Below, piece by piece: positions 1-7,194 of a stretch of DNA of 24,065 bases. A model generated the notes under the pieces. It did no database searches and had not been told where the DNA came from. It was given only the letters and a program-made list of their open reading frames with translations. This DNA comes from a virus. The stretch spans positions 1-24,065 of the IMG/VR virus record IMGVR_UViG_3300049893_002024; one strand, written 5' to 3'. Within the stretch, counting starts at the first letter, position 1. Every line of letters starts with the position of its first letter. Position numbers and translations under genes: made by a program.

Positions 1-322
1 GATGATGTGCTATAGTAATGTCAGCTGGGGTAATGCTATGCTAATAGCACCCGCCCTGCTCATTGATTAGATAAGAAGAAATGCAAAAAGAAAAAAACAG
101 TAAAAAAAGAAAAAAGAATCTCTCCCCACCATTGTACCACAGGTTTATATATTCCCCTCTTTTCGGGCCGACTCCCTACGTAATATCAATAAGATAAAAT
201 GCTTGACACTATAAAAATAGATGTTTCCTGATATGTAACTATAATAGCTGGCGTTTTGGACGGAAACATACCTCTTGACATTGTAGGCTAGATATGGTAG
301 GGTCGAAGAGTGAGAACATTAA
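1..322. other. Left-edge non-coding leader
   Basis: No convincing gene is visible in this stretch. Two frames are open from the left edge and could be the end of an upstream gene, one stopping at 13-15 and one at 68-70; the sequence cannot decide. An inverted repeat GTGCTAT (7-13) and ATAGCAC (44-50) encloses the first of these stops. Bases 71-118 are almost pure purine, mostly A. A 38-codon basic open frame (81-197) starts after AAGAAGAA but looks like a by-product of the A-rich tract. A TTGACA at 203-208 and a TATAAT at 240-245 are present but not spaced as one promoter. Confidence 0.5.
275..303 (+). promoter_or_regulatory. Possible extended -10 promoter
   Basis: TTGACA at 275-280 is a perfect -35 box. 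Seventeen bases later lies TAGGGT (298-303), a poor -10 that is preceded by TGG, giving the extended -10 TGn element. Transcription would start near 310, just ahead of the ribosome site and the ATG at 323. The -35 is strong and the -10 weak, so this is tentative. Confidence 0.4.
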
Positions 323-757
323 ATGGGTACATTTGATATGAAAACATTTCACATTGCACAATTTAGATTACTCGCTGTGTTACTGTATGGCAGGTTCGAT
401 TGGCTCCGACGATGGGAAGATGGGCGAATTGCTTTCCCTAATAAAATGATGATAAAGCAACTACGTATCGAAACCAAGGAATTACACAGGGAAATTGCCT
501 GGCTTATCGATCGAGGTTATATATACGATAAATATAGTAGACGTATACCCACTTATGGTACTGGTATACACACCGTATTTACAATCCGTAAACCCATCTG
601 GCTAGGAAACATTTATGACGATAACAACAGAGAAGCTAATTGCGGACATTCGTCGCAGCCCGGAATTAGCGCAGCTTATGATCGATTATTACGAATCACT
701 CCTGAATCCGAACGAAGAGGAGGAGGTGATGAGTATCGAGACGGGGCTGGAATATGA
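323..757 (+). CDS. Winged-helix-like DNA-binding protein (putative)
   Basis: This 144-residue basic protein is not assigned to a named family. Residues about 38-66 (PNKMMIKQLRIETKELHREI, then AWLIDRGYI) have the spacing of a helix-turn-helix, and residues 65-90 (YSRRIPTYGTGIHTVFTIRK) could form a beta wing, so a small winged-helix regulator or replication-associated protein is plausible. The start at 323 has GAGTGAG eight bases upstream; ATG at 338 is an alternative. The last 47 residues overlap the next gene in another frame and are Arg/Gly-rich and of low complexity, so the ordered protein probably ends near residue 100. It is the first gene of the cluster and could regulate it, which is inference only. 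Confidence 0.6.
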   Translation: MGTFDMKTFHIAQFRLLAVLLYGRFDWLRRWEDGRIAFPNKMMIKQLRIETKELHREIAWLIDRGYIYDKYSRRIPTYGTGIHTVFTIRKPIWLGNIYDDNNREANCGHSSQPGISAAYDRLLRITPESERRGGGDEYRDGAGI

Positions 758-881
758 ACAGCAGTATGAGTCACTAGAAGAGATGGCCGAGGCGCTTGAG
801 GAAGAAGAGTTTAGACCGTTCGCGCAGCAAGGAGCGGCCCGACTGGTCCCATTAACCTACGGTTTGTTCGGCGATCTGTGA
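615..881 (+). CDS. Small acidic protein, function unknown
   Basis: This 88-residue, Glu-rich protein has the acidic runs NEEEEV and EEMAEALEEEEF and a more hydrophobic C-terminus (ARLVPLTYGLFGDL). I do not recognise the family. The ATG at 615 has TAGGAAAC upstream, much like the site before the large terminase gene. It overlaps the preceding gene by 143 bases in the +1 frame, and its composition looks more genuine there than the other frame. Its TGA stop lies in the loop of a strong hairpin (862-899). Small acidic proteins next to terminase genes can be DNA mimics or chaperones, but nothing here shows that. Confidence 0.65.
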   Translation: MTITTEKLIADIRRSPELAQLMIDYYESLLNPNEEEEVMSIETGLEYEQQYESLEEMAEALEEEEFRPFAQQGAARLVPLTYGLFGDL

Positions 882-899
882 TGACCTGCCCGAACAAGC
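862..899 (+). other. Hairpin enclosing the stop codon of the 615 gene
   Basis: TTGTTCGG (864-871) pairs perfectly with CCGAACAA (890-897), and the stem extends by a U-G and a G-C pair to 862 and 899. The 18-base loop contains the TGA stop (879-881). No T-run follows, so it is not a standard intrinsic terminator. It is the first of a series of stop-codon hairpins in this window. Confidence 0.65.
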
Positions 900-943
900 G
901 TCACTTATGAGAATACTCATTGCGTTCCACTGTTTGGAGATTT

Positions 944-1486
944 ATGACTAAAAAGAGAAAAGCAGTTAACCTAAAGGAACTGCAGAAATTAATTAACGCA
1001 GCGGAGTTTGTGCCTACGCCAGATATGGTTAAGTTCAAGCAAAAGCTTCTAGCCAAGCTAGAAGATAACCCCGCGTTCAGCATTCTAAATATCAGCCCAG
1101 AAGTGGCGTTTGAAGTGACCCGCGATAAGCGGCTCCAGGCATGGGTTACCATTCCTGGCTTCGCGGAATGGTTGGGTAATAAATCCGAATACAAGGAGCG
1201 ACTTGGTGGGTTAATCGACATGGCCATGGAAAAGGCGGAAGAGATACTAACCTCTAAGTCAGAAAGAGCCATGGGCGCGCAAGTAACACTAATCAAGATC
1301 ATGCTTGAGGCCGGTGGTAAGTTCCCGAAAGCAGCTAAGGAAGATAATCGAATGGATAAACTTCAAGCGCTTAGCGACGATAAACTATTTGATACTCTTA
1401 AGAGTTTAGGGTGGACGCCGCCCGTAGGGCTACTAGAACCCACCAAGCAGCAAGAGAGGGGAGAGTATGAAGACTTACCAGAATGA
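944..1486 (+). CDS. Terminase small subunit (putative)
   Basis: The 180-residue product probably recognises viral DNA and hands it to the large terminase for packaging. The assignment rests on position upstream of the large terminase, on size, and on a largely helical sequence with a basic N-terminus (MTKKRKAVNLKELQKL), a central segment (ISPEVAFEVTRDKRLQAW, IPGFAEWLGNKSEYKERL) and an acidic C-terminal tail. I know similar sequences from phage small-terminase annotations but no diagnostic catalytic motif exists. The start is ATG 944 with GGAGA seven bases upstream; a TTG at 920 extends the frame by eight codons without a ribosome site. It overlaps the next gene by 20 bases, suggesting translational coupling. 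Confidence 0.55.
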   Translation: MTKKRKAVNLKELQKLINAAEFVPTPDMVKFKQKLLAKLEDNPAFSILNISPEVAFEVTRDKRLQAWVTIPGFAEWLGNKSEYKERLGGLIDMAMEKAEEILTSKSERAMGAQVTLIKIMLEAGGKFPKAAKEDNRMDKLQALSDDKLFDTLKSLGWTPPVGLLEPTKQQERGEYEDLPE

Positions 1487-1853
1487 AGTCATCGAGTTAA
1501 TCGACTTAGCAAAGCTTATGGGTATAAATGTACGTAGCCAAAGCACAGAAGACTTCGATCTAACTACCTATGGCAGCTATGATGCGGATGACCGCACTAT
1601 CTGCATGTATTACGAAAAGGAAATAACTCCTGACGCCGCTACGGTGTTCACTCTCGCACATGAACTACGGCACGCCTATCAGCATCTCACGGGACGTTTT
1701 AATGACTACTGGTTCTTTGTTATTGGTATGGGACCAAAGCCCCCTATAGAGGTCAAGAACGCCCTTGAGGCCGATGCAGATGACTGGGCACTTAAGTACT
1801 GTCGCGGACGCGGTATACGCGTCCCTAAGCACCTATTGACTCCAGCGGAATAG
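1467..1853 (+). CDS. HExxH zinc metallopeptidase, ImmA/IrrE-like (putative)
   Basis: This 128-residue protein carries the zinc-binding motif HELRH at residues 65-69 inside TLAHELRHAYQH. A downstream acidic segment, EADADDWA (101-108), fits the third-ligand helix of small gluzincins such as the ImmA/IrrE and related phage peptidases. Residues 1-60 look like the usual N-terminal mixed helix and strand region. There is no signal peptide, so it should act in the cytoplasm. The ATG follows GAGGGGAGAGT and overlaps the small terminase candidate by 20 bases. ImmA-like enzymes usually pair with a repressor they cleave; no partner is obvious here, so the substrate may be a capsid protein, a host regulator or something else. 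The fold is likely, the role unknown. Confidence 0.75.
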   Translation: MKTYQNEVIELIDLAKLMGINVRSQSTEDFDLTTYGSYDADDRTICMYYEKEITPDAATVFTLAHELRHAYQHLTGRFNDYWFFVIGMGPKPPIEVKNALEADADDWALKYCRGRGIRVPKHLLTPAE

Positions 1854-1864
1854 TTTGATATAAT
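1836..1864 (+). promoter_or_regulatory. Strong sigma70-like promoter with extended -10
   Basis: TTGACT (1836-1841) and a perfect TATAAT (1859-1864) are separated by 17 bases, with TGA immediately before the -10 giving an extended -10. The promoter overlaps the end and stop codon of the metallopeptidase gene. Transcription from about 1871 would give a leader of about 120 bases before the gene at 1993 and could continue into the terminase and portal genes. Confidence 0.8.
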
Positions 1865-1942
1865 ATGTCTTGAGTAATTGGTAAAGCTAGTCCTGTTTGT
1901 GAGACATTGCGGCAACATTGCAGATTCCGATCCGCAACAAAC

Positions 1943-1991
1943 CGTACGTTATGGACGAGCAGGAAAACACAGATCTTAGGAGGAACGTACG
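1943..1991 (+). promoter_or_regulatory. Leader hairpin next to the ribosome site of the 1993 gene
   Basis: CGTACGTT (1943-1950) is the exact reverse complement of AACGTACG (1984-1991). The 3' arm fills the space between the ribosome site AGGAGG (1978-1983, in the loop) and the ATG at 1993, so folding would place the start signal at the base of the stem. A second pair, TTGCGG (1907-1912) with CCGCAA (1932-1937), lies upstream in the same leader. This could control translation; no known riboswitch class is recognised. Confidence 0.45.
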
Positions 1992-1992
1992 C

Positions 1993-2376
1993 ATGGGTTA
2001 TCGTGGTGTAGAGAAAAAGAACGTAGATGGCGTAAGTACAGTAATTGCCGCGGCGGTGACCGCGCAGGCAGTCAGCCAGCCCTTTAGGGTATCTGAGGCT
2101 TGTAAGAACGGCATTAAGGTAGTGATGAAAGTGAGCGGAGTTACTGTGGTTGGGGCCATTAGCTTTACCATCCAAGAGCTCAGGGCCGGAACTTGGACAA
2201 GTGTTGCGAAGACTGCAACATCCATTACAGGCAATGGTACCTTTGTATTTAAGCTCCTGGACACCGTAGCTGGTGATCAGGCAGACTTGCCGCTAACGGA
2301 CATGCTAAGGGCGGTCATTACAACAACAAATGCCGGAGATAAGGTAACTGTTGACTCCGTGCTATTCTACGGATAA
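1993..2376 (+). CDS. Small beta-rich phage structural protein (putative)
   Basis: The 127-residue product has alternating hydrophobic and Thr/Ser/Gly-rich stretches typical of a beta-sandwich (IKVVMKVSGVTVVGAISFTI, SITGNGTFVFKLLDT, DKVTVDSVLFYG). No transmembrane segment or catalytic motif is visible. The composition resembles small virion proteins such as head decoration proteins, but the family is not recognised. The start is set at ATG 1993 by AGGAGG nine bases upstream; the frame continues back to a TTG at 1918 and an ATG at 1951, neither with a good ribosome site. It has its own strong promoter at 1836-1864, unusual for a gene between the two terminase genes and consistent with high expression. 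Confidence 0.6.
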   Translation: MGYRGVEKKNVDGVSTVIAAAVTAQAVSQPFRVSEACKNGIKVVMKVSGVTVVGAISFTIQELRAGTWTSVAKTATSITGNGTFVFKLLDTVAGDQADLPLTDMLRAVITTTNAGDKVTVDSVLFYG

Positions 2377-2403
2377 CGGCACATGAGTACATATGCCCGG
2401 ACT

Positions 2404-2420
2404 AGATCACTGCGTGATCT
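2404..2420 (+). other. Short perfect hairpin
   Basis: AGATCAC (2404-2410) and GTGATCT (2414-2420) form a 7-base-pair stem with a 3-base loop, 28 bases after the stop of the 1993 gene. No T-run follows. It may be a weak terminator or may protect or process the transcript between two genes. Confidence 0.4.
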
Positions 2421-2446
2421 GCGTCCATTCGCGCAGTAGGGATGCC

Positions 2447-2587
2447 ATGCCAAGAAAGATTTCCAAAAAGAAGCTTAGAGAGATGTCAGTAGATAAACTG
2501 CTTGATCTCATCAACTCTGGCGAGTTTGATGACGAGCAGGCTGAAGAACTGTACGAAATGCTGTCGCTTATTCAGCAAGATAGGTAA
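2447..2587 (+). CDS. 46-residue protein of unknown function
   Basis: A short protein with a basic N-terminus (MPRKISKKKLREM) and an acidic helical C-terminus (DDEQAEELYEMLSLIQQD). The start is taken as ATG 2447, preceded by TAGGG; a longer frame from ATG 2393 would run through the hairpin at 2404-2420 and has no ribosome site. It ends 6 bases before the large terminase gene, so the two are probably co-translated. The repeated pattern of hydrophobic residues suggests two short helices. No family is recognised. Confidence 0.55.
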   Translation: MPRKISKKKLREMSVDKLLDLINSGEFDDEQAEELYEMLSLIQQDR

Positions 2588-2593
2588 CATTTA

Positions 2594-5068
2594 ATGTCTA
2601 CAGATAATCAACTGTTAGCACTTGTGGCCGAGCGCCAGCGTAAGCTGATGTTGCGCTCGTGTTTCGACGCCGAGCTTCTAGACAGCCGTCCAAATGCAAA
2701 GCAGTGGGAATTCTTTAATGACATAAAAAACGTTAGATTCCGATGGGTTGTGGCCGGCAACCAGTGTCTTGCTGAAGGCACTCTAGTTGCCACACCGAAA
2801 GGCCCTACACCGATTGAGCAACTGTGCGTCGGGGACACTGTATACTCCGAGCATGGAAAAGAAATAAAGATAATCAAAACGCATTTCAACGGAATTAAAT
2901 CCGTGCGTAGTTTAACTTGTAGAAATAAGCAACTAGCCGAATGCACTGACGAGCATGTATGGCTCACTACGCATGAGAACGGAAAAATACAGGAGCTTAA
3001 GACTAGTGAGTTGACATCTAGACACTATGTCCTGAAACGGCAGGTTAAATCCCCATTGGGTAATGTACATGAACCACATGCATATGCCATGGGGGCTTTG
3101 CTTGGGGACGGATGCTGCAGGGAAGATAGTCTGACACGAATAAGCATATCTTCCGAAGATCACGTAATACCTGAGAAGGTGTGTCAAGTACTTGAAGGTA
3201 CTAATGTGTATCGTCAACACATTTTAAATTACACATGGAGAATCCAGTGTAAAATTCCAGGATGGTATAAGGATCATCTAGAAGGCAAATATGCTCATGA
3301 GAAATTTATACCACTAGATATTATCAAGAGCTGGGATCGTGAATCTTTATTAAATTATGTAGCGGGGTTGCTGGATACAGACGGTAGCGTAAGTAAGGCT
3401 TCTGATCACGTATCGTTTGCTCTTGGAATGCAGGCCAAAGAAGTGGTAGATTCTTTTAGGTATGCGGTATTAGCCTTATGGCAGGTCGATTTATCCTTCA
3501 GAGAGGATGCTAGATCTAAATACAAGAATGGAAGCGTGTGGGTAGCGTATACTAGAAACTCTAATGAAGTTAAACTAATACTAAGTGAACTAGGCCCATA
3601 CCTAGCTCTGGAGCGTAAAAGATGGAAGCCAGAGTACGAAGGTGTGGGCGGAATGAGAAGTAGTCTATCTAAAACTAATGCGCACAAATCTGAGCGGACT
3701 AGATTGGCGTACACTTATGACATTACTGTAGATAGCGAAACCAATCTATATCTACTTGCCAACGGGATGGTAACACATAATAGTGGCAAATCGTCTAGTG
3801 GAGCTAGAGAACTAGCTTGGATACTTAATGATGATCACCCACACTGGAAACGTCCAGATCATTGGGGGACCGGCCCACTTAAAGTAATTGTGGCCGGCAA
3901 GAGTAGGGACATATTAACAATCGAACTTTGGCGCGGAAAGCTTAAGCCATTACTCACAGGTAACTGGAAAGAGATAATGGTGCAAAGGAATATTGTCGGC
4001 GCGGAAAATGAAGACACTGGTGACTATATATTATTCCTCTGCCATGGTGATGGTAGCGATTTAACTATCGACCGAATGCAAGGGTATGTTGCCCATTACG
4101 TGTGGTGCGATGAGATGCCGGCGGAGGTTAGGGTACTCACCGAACTTCAAATGCGTGTTAACTCTCGACAAGGCTATTTTGTTGGCACGTTTACTCCTCT
4201 TGCTGTTAACAGTGAAATCAAGAATATGGTAGATGCCAGCGACGGCAAGCTTAGTAAGCGATATATATTCACCATGTTCGATAACCCTCGCTACGCAGGT
4301 AGAGAGGATGAGATTTGGCAACAAGCATCTAGCTGGCCTGTGCGCGAGCGCAGGGCACGTCTATTTGGCGAATGGTACCAGAGTGACAGTTCTGTATATG
4401 AATTAGACCGCTCTATGGTAGTAGTGAATATGCCTTCATCATATTCACCGGCATGGCGGCATCATGTTAGTGTGGACCCGGCGCTTAGTAGTAATACAGG
4501 TCTGGGTGTATACGCTGAAGATCCAGCTACTGGTGTTTGGTACTGCATACGGGCAGATTATATTAAAGAGAAAGATCCAGATAGACTCTGGGAAGAGATC
4601 TGGAGGCAAGTTAAGTCAGAATATGCTAACTTGAATATATCACGCTGTAGCACCGACGTTGCGCCGTGGTTTCAGGCGCTCTGTACAAAGAATAAAGTAA
4701 CCTTCTTGCAACCATATAACAAAACACAACGCAAAGATGAGCTTATAAAAAACTTGCAATCTGCCCTGTCATCTGGTACACTTAAACTCGTTGCTGGAAA
4801 AACTGATGGACTGCTAGATGAATTTGAAACTTGTAGATATAGCGACTCCCAGGAAGGCAAGATTGTTGCTGGACAGAAATACCACTTACTAGATCAAGCT
4901 CAGTACTTTATCGATACTAAAATAAAATCTCCCGCACCAATACCTACAAGCGTTGGGCGGGATGAAATAATTATGCAGATGTTTGAGAAACAAAAACAAC
5001 AGGAAGCGGCGGCGAAAGCTAACGCTATATCGCGCGTTCAGCGAAGGAGAAGTCGATGGTCAAGATAG
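2594..5068 (+). CDS. Terminase large subunit with intein
   Basis: The motor and nuclease that packages and cuts phage DNA at the portal. The precursor is 824 residues; removing the intein (58-396) leaves a 485-residue protein, normal for the family. The Walker A loop is split: AGNQ (54-57) joins SGKSS (397-401) after splicing. Walker B is HYVWCDE, with D506 and catalytic E507. The C-terminal RNase H-like nuclease shows candidate metal-binding aspartates at D628 (HVSVDPALSS), D688 (CSTDVAPW) and D767 (HLLDQAQYF). Until the intein leaves, the ATPase site cannot form, so activity depends on splicing. Start ATG follows TAGGTAACATTTA. It overlaps the portal gene by 13 bases. Confidence 0.95.
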   Translation: MSTDNQLLALVAERQRKLMLRSCFDAELLDSRPNAKQWEFFNDIKNVRFRWVVAGNQCLAEGTLVATPKGPTPIEQLCVGDTVYSEHGKEIKIIKTHFNGIKSVRSLTCRNKQLAECTDEHVWLTTHENGKIQELKTSELTSRHYVLKRQVKSPLGNVHEPHAYAMGALLGDGCCREDSLTRISISSEDHVIPEKVCQVLEGTNVYRQHILNYTWRIQCKIPGWYKDHLEGKYAHEKFIPLDIIKSWDRESLLNYVAGLLDTDGSVSKASDHVSFALGMQAKEVVDSFRYAVLALWQVDLSFREDARSKYKNGSVWVAYTRNSNEVKLILSELGPYLALERKRWKPEYEGVGGMRSSLSKTNAHKSERTRLAYTYDITVDSETNLYLLANGMVTHNSGKSSSGARELAWILNDDHPHWKRPDHWGTGPLKVIVAGKSRDILTIELWRGKLKPLLTGNWKEIMVQRNIVGAENEDTGDYILFLCHGDGSDLTIDRMQGYVAHYVWCDEMPAEVRVLTELQMRVNSRQGYFVGTFTPLAVNSEIKNMVDASDGKLSKRYIFTMFDNPRYAGREDEIWQQASSWPVRERRARLFGEWYQSDSSVYELDRSMVVVNMPSSYSPAWRHHVSVDPALSSNTGLGVYAEDPATGVWYCIRADYIKEKDPDRLWEEIWRQVKSEYANLNISRCSTDVAPWFQALCTKNKVTFLQPYNKTQRKDELIKNLQSALSSGTLKLVAGKTDGLLDEFETCRYSDSQEGKIVAGQKYHLLDQAQYFIDTKIKSPAPIPTSVGRDEIIMQMFEKQKQQEAAAKANAISRVQRRRSRWSR
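2765..3781 (+). mobile_element. LAGLIDADG-type intein in the terminase P-loop
   Basis: A 339-residue in-frame insertion with all splicing blocks. It begins CLAEGTLVATPKG with nucleophilic Cys (residue 58), has the TxxH motif of block B (CTDEHVW), and ends YTYDITVDSETNLYLLANG followed by MVTHN with the terminal His-Asn pair before Ser+1. The central endonuclease has two LAGLIDADG motifs, MGALLGDGCC (D172) and VAGLLDTDGS (D261/D263). Block D-like KFIPLDII and block H-like YLALERKRWKP are also present. All catalytic positions are intact, so both splicing and homing are expected to work. It would home into terminase genes lacking the insertion at this conserved site. Confidence 0.95.
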
Positions 5069-6999
5069 AAACTTGGAACGATCCTAAGCATGTTTGCTCT
5101 ATTCTTAGTAAGAAACTAAAATATAGCAAGGATGTGAAGAAGATTGACAGCTCCCGCTGGGATGAAGCAGATAGTATTTGCTACAATATGGGACTAAGAT
5201 CTACCCCAGGTATTTCTTTATCCGGCACGAATCAGGGTACTTCGTTCACTGGACTTGCTAATGCCTCGGTGAATCAACCAACCACAGACGTTAGCATGAC
5301 TTATGCGTTTAAGAATCTTAGATTCATTCACGCTCAAATGTGTGCCAATCCACCAATAGCTGCCCCACGTCCTACCAATAGTGATCTTAAAAGCAAACAA
5401 GCTGCCAATTGCTGTGATAGGCTTATTCGCTATGGAATGCGCCATTATAAAATGCAGGAAACAATTGACCTTATTGCACTGGATTGTCTGCAGTATGGCA
5501 CTGGTATTGGTAAGACCATCTGGAACCGTGAGTTGGGTGACGTCATTGGGGCGGACCCAATGACGGGCACATGTACGATGGAGGGGGATTTTGAATTGAC
5601 CGTCGTCAATCCAAGACAATTCTACATGGACCCAGATGCGAACCACCCATCTGAGATTCGCTATGCGTTCCAAGAGTATGTAATGCCAGTTGATGAAGCC
5701 TGCTATAAGTTTGGTAAGGAAGCGGTTGAGAAGATTAAAGACCGTCAGCAAAAGAAAATTAACTTCGCAGACATGAATCACCAAGACACTGTGGTTGTTT
5801 ATGAATACTGGGAAAAAGGTATGCCTCTTAATGGCTTTCTGGGCAGATATGTTATCTGTGACGAAGAAGGTCATCCGCTAATGGAGCCGACCGATAATCC
5901 ACACAAACTCGGTAAAGGCGGTAAGATAAAGAAAGCTTATTTACCTTTCCATGTGTTCACAGATATTGATGTACCTCATAGACTCTGGGGCAAAAGTTTC
6001 TTAGATTATACAATACCACTTCAAGACAGTATGAACCGACTTGATACGGTAATGCTGGACGCATTAGAAGCACATGCAGTTTATCGCATGGTTCTTCCAG
6101 AGGGATGCGAAGTTGCCAGCGATAGCGTCGGCAATAGTAACTGGGACATACTTAAGGTGACGGGTAATCAGGGGCCGCATTTTGTAACCCCTCCAAGTAT
6201 GCCACCTGATATGAGTCGCTACCGAGATCAGATTAGATCCGGTATTGACGACATGAGCGGAGTTAATGAGAGTATGTTCGGACAACAAAGCCGTGAAACA
6301 TCGGGATTCTCTGCCCAATACAATGTCAACCAAGGAAGTATGATACGTCGCAGATTATTTAATAAGTTTGCTATGTTGACGGAGAGTATCTATAATCATT
6401 ACCTACAAGTACTGGCCGATAGGTGGACTAATTCTAGGACTATTTCCGTCGTGGGTAAAGAGAAAGCCATGGATACATTAGCAATATCTGGCGCAGATAT
6501 CCAAGACGGCTATGAGCTTATCGTAGAATACGGAACTAACTTAAGTCTTGATCCAATTACAAGACGTGAAGAGATTATGTCTCTTAGCCCATTGTTTGAA
6601 AAAGCCAACATGCCGGCAGTAAGCCAGCTTAAATTAATGAGACTCAATGACACTGAGGGCATGTTCGACGAACTAGCACTCGCCGAAGATCGCCAGCGGG
6701 AGTACTTCGAGGAAATGATCGCTTCTCCTGGTAAGTACGTAGCGCCGGGAGCGTTTGAGATGCACGCACCGATGATTGAGTTTGCAATCAAGTATCGTAT
6801 GAGCGCGGACTTTAAAGGGCTTAAGCCTAACATACAGGCCAACATTTTACGCCATCTTGTGGAACGTGCCGCAATGGGCGCAGAGGAGCAACGCTTGATT
6901 TCGTCTATAAGCGGGCAGCAGACTGCGTCTGCGGTCGCACCGGAGAGTCTCGCCGGAGGTACTCCTCCGGCTGCTCCACCTCCAGTAGCTCCTGTATAA
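5056..6999 (+). CDS. Portal protein
   Basis: A 647-residue portal that would form the dodecameric ring through which DNA enters the head and to which the tail attaches. Support comes from its place directly after the large terminase, its size, and typical segments: YAFKNLRFIHAQMCANPP early on, a middle region about residues 180-330 with VNPRQFYMDPDA and YEYWEKGMP, and a helical crown-side region, SGIDDMSGVNESMFGQQSRE, QYNVNQGSMIRRRLFNKFAM. The C-terminus is Pro/Ala-rich (PPAAPPPVAPV), probably disordered. It starts at ATG 5056 with AAGGAGA five bases upstream, overlapping the terminase gene by 13 bases. The stop codon lies in a hairpin (6995-7012). Confidence 0.9.
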   Translation: MVKIETWNDPKHVCSILSKKLKYSKDVKKIDSSRWDEADSICYNMGLRSTPGISLSGTNQGTSFTGLANASVNQPTTDVSMTYAFKNLRFIHAQMCANPPIAAPRPTNSDLKSKQAANCCDRLIRYGMRHYKMQETIDLIALDCLQYGTGIGKTIWNRELGDVIGADPMTGTCTMEGDFELTVVNPRQFYMDPDANHPSEIRYAFQEYVMPVDEACYKFGKEAVEKIKDRQQKKINFADMNHQDTVVVYEYWEKGMPLNGFLGRYVICDEEGHPLMEPTDNPHKLGKGGKIKKAYLPFHVFTDIDVPHRLWGKSFLDYTIPLQDSMNRLDTVMLDALEAHAVYRMVLPEGCEVASDSVGNSNWDILKVTGNQGPHFVTPPSMPPDMSRYRDQIRSGIDDMSGVNESMFGQQSRETSGFSAQYNVNQGSMIRRRLFNKFAMLTESIYNHYLQVLADRWTNSRTISVVGKEKAMDTLAISGADIQDGYELIVEYGTNLSLDPITRREEIMSLSPLFEKANMPAVSQLKLMRLNDTEGMFDELALAEDRQREYFEEMIASPGKYVAPGAFEMHAPMIEFAIKYRMSADFKGLKPNIQANILRHLVERAAMGAEEQRLISSISGQQTASAVAPESLAGGTPPAAPPPVAPV

Positions 7000-7012
7000 T
7001 CTAGCGATTATA
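6995..7012 (+). other. Hairpin at the portal stop codon
   Basis: TATAATC (6995-7001) pairs perfectly with GATTATA (7006-7012) around a TAGC loop. The TAA stop (6997-6999) is in the 5' arm. The stem ends three bases before the -35 box at 7016. It is AT-rich and has no T-run, so termination would be weak. Confidence 0.55.
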
Positions 7013-7015
7013 TGC

Positions 7016-7044
7016 TTGACAATATCTATTACAGATGTTACATT
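7016..7044 (+). promoter_or_regulatory. Scaffold/capsid promoter 1
   Basis: TTGACA (7016-7021), 17-base spacing, TACATT (7039-7044) with TGT just before it (extended -10). It drives the scaffold and major capsid genes, with a leader of about 145 bases. It is one of two similarly built promoters 52 bases apart. Confidence 0.7.
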
Positions 7045-7067
7045 AGAAATAACATTAATTATGTGTA

Positions 7068-7096
7068 TTGACTTTATACATATTTTATGTTACTAT
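7068..7096 (+). promoter_or_regulatory. Scaffold/capsid promoter 2
   Basis: TTGACT (7068-7073), 17-base spacing, TACTAT (7091-7096) preceded by TGT (extended -10). It shares ATGTTAC with promoter 1 at the same offset of 19 bases from the -35, which suggests duplication of one element. Confidence 0.7.
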
Positions 7097-7098
7097 TA

Positions 7099-7131
7099 TT
7101 GACAGTGGTAATGTTACACTATCTGTTGACG
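7099..7131 (+). promoter_or_regulatory. Third TTGACA/ATGTTAC element with dyad symmetry
   Basis: TTGACA (7099-7104) is followed by a third ATGTTAC (7111-7117) and then TACACT, but at a spacing too short for sigma70. A near-dyad AGTG...CACT spans 7104-7120, and another TTGACG follows at 7126-7131. It could be a decayed promoter copy or a protein-binding operator between the active promoters and the scaffold gene. Confidence 0.3.
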
Positions 7132-7194
7132 TGTCCATAAACCACCCCTCCGATCTACCCTACTCCATGATGGGCGATCACTAAGGAGCAAACC

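Noticed and set aside
203-245. TTGACA at 203 and TATAAT at 240 as one promoter
   Set aside because: The boxes are 31 bases apart, far outside the 15 to 19 range, and neither has a partner at the right distance.
920-943. TTG start extending the small terminase candidate by eight codons
   Set aside because: The ATG at 944 has GGAGA at good spacing; the TTG has no ribosome site and lies just beyond a small hairpin.
901-1302. Minus-strand open frame opposite the small terminase candidate
   Set aside because: It is antisense to a better-supported gene and has no ribosome site or recognisable protein features. The same applies to the other long minus-strand frames, such as 5218-5874, 9136-9555 and 22586-23074.
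1918-1992. Longer start for the 1993 gene
   Set aside because: AGGAGG is placed correctly only for ATG 1993, and the upstream codons lie in the leader hairpin region.
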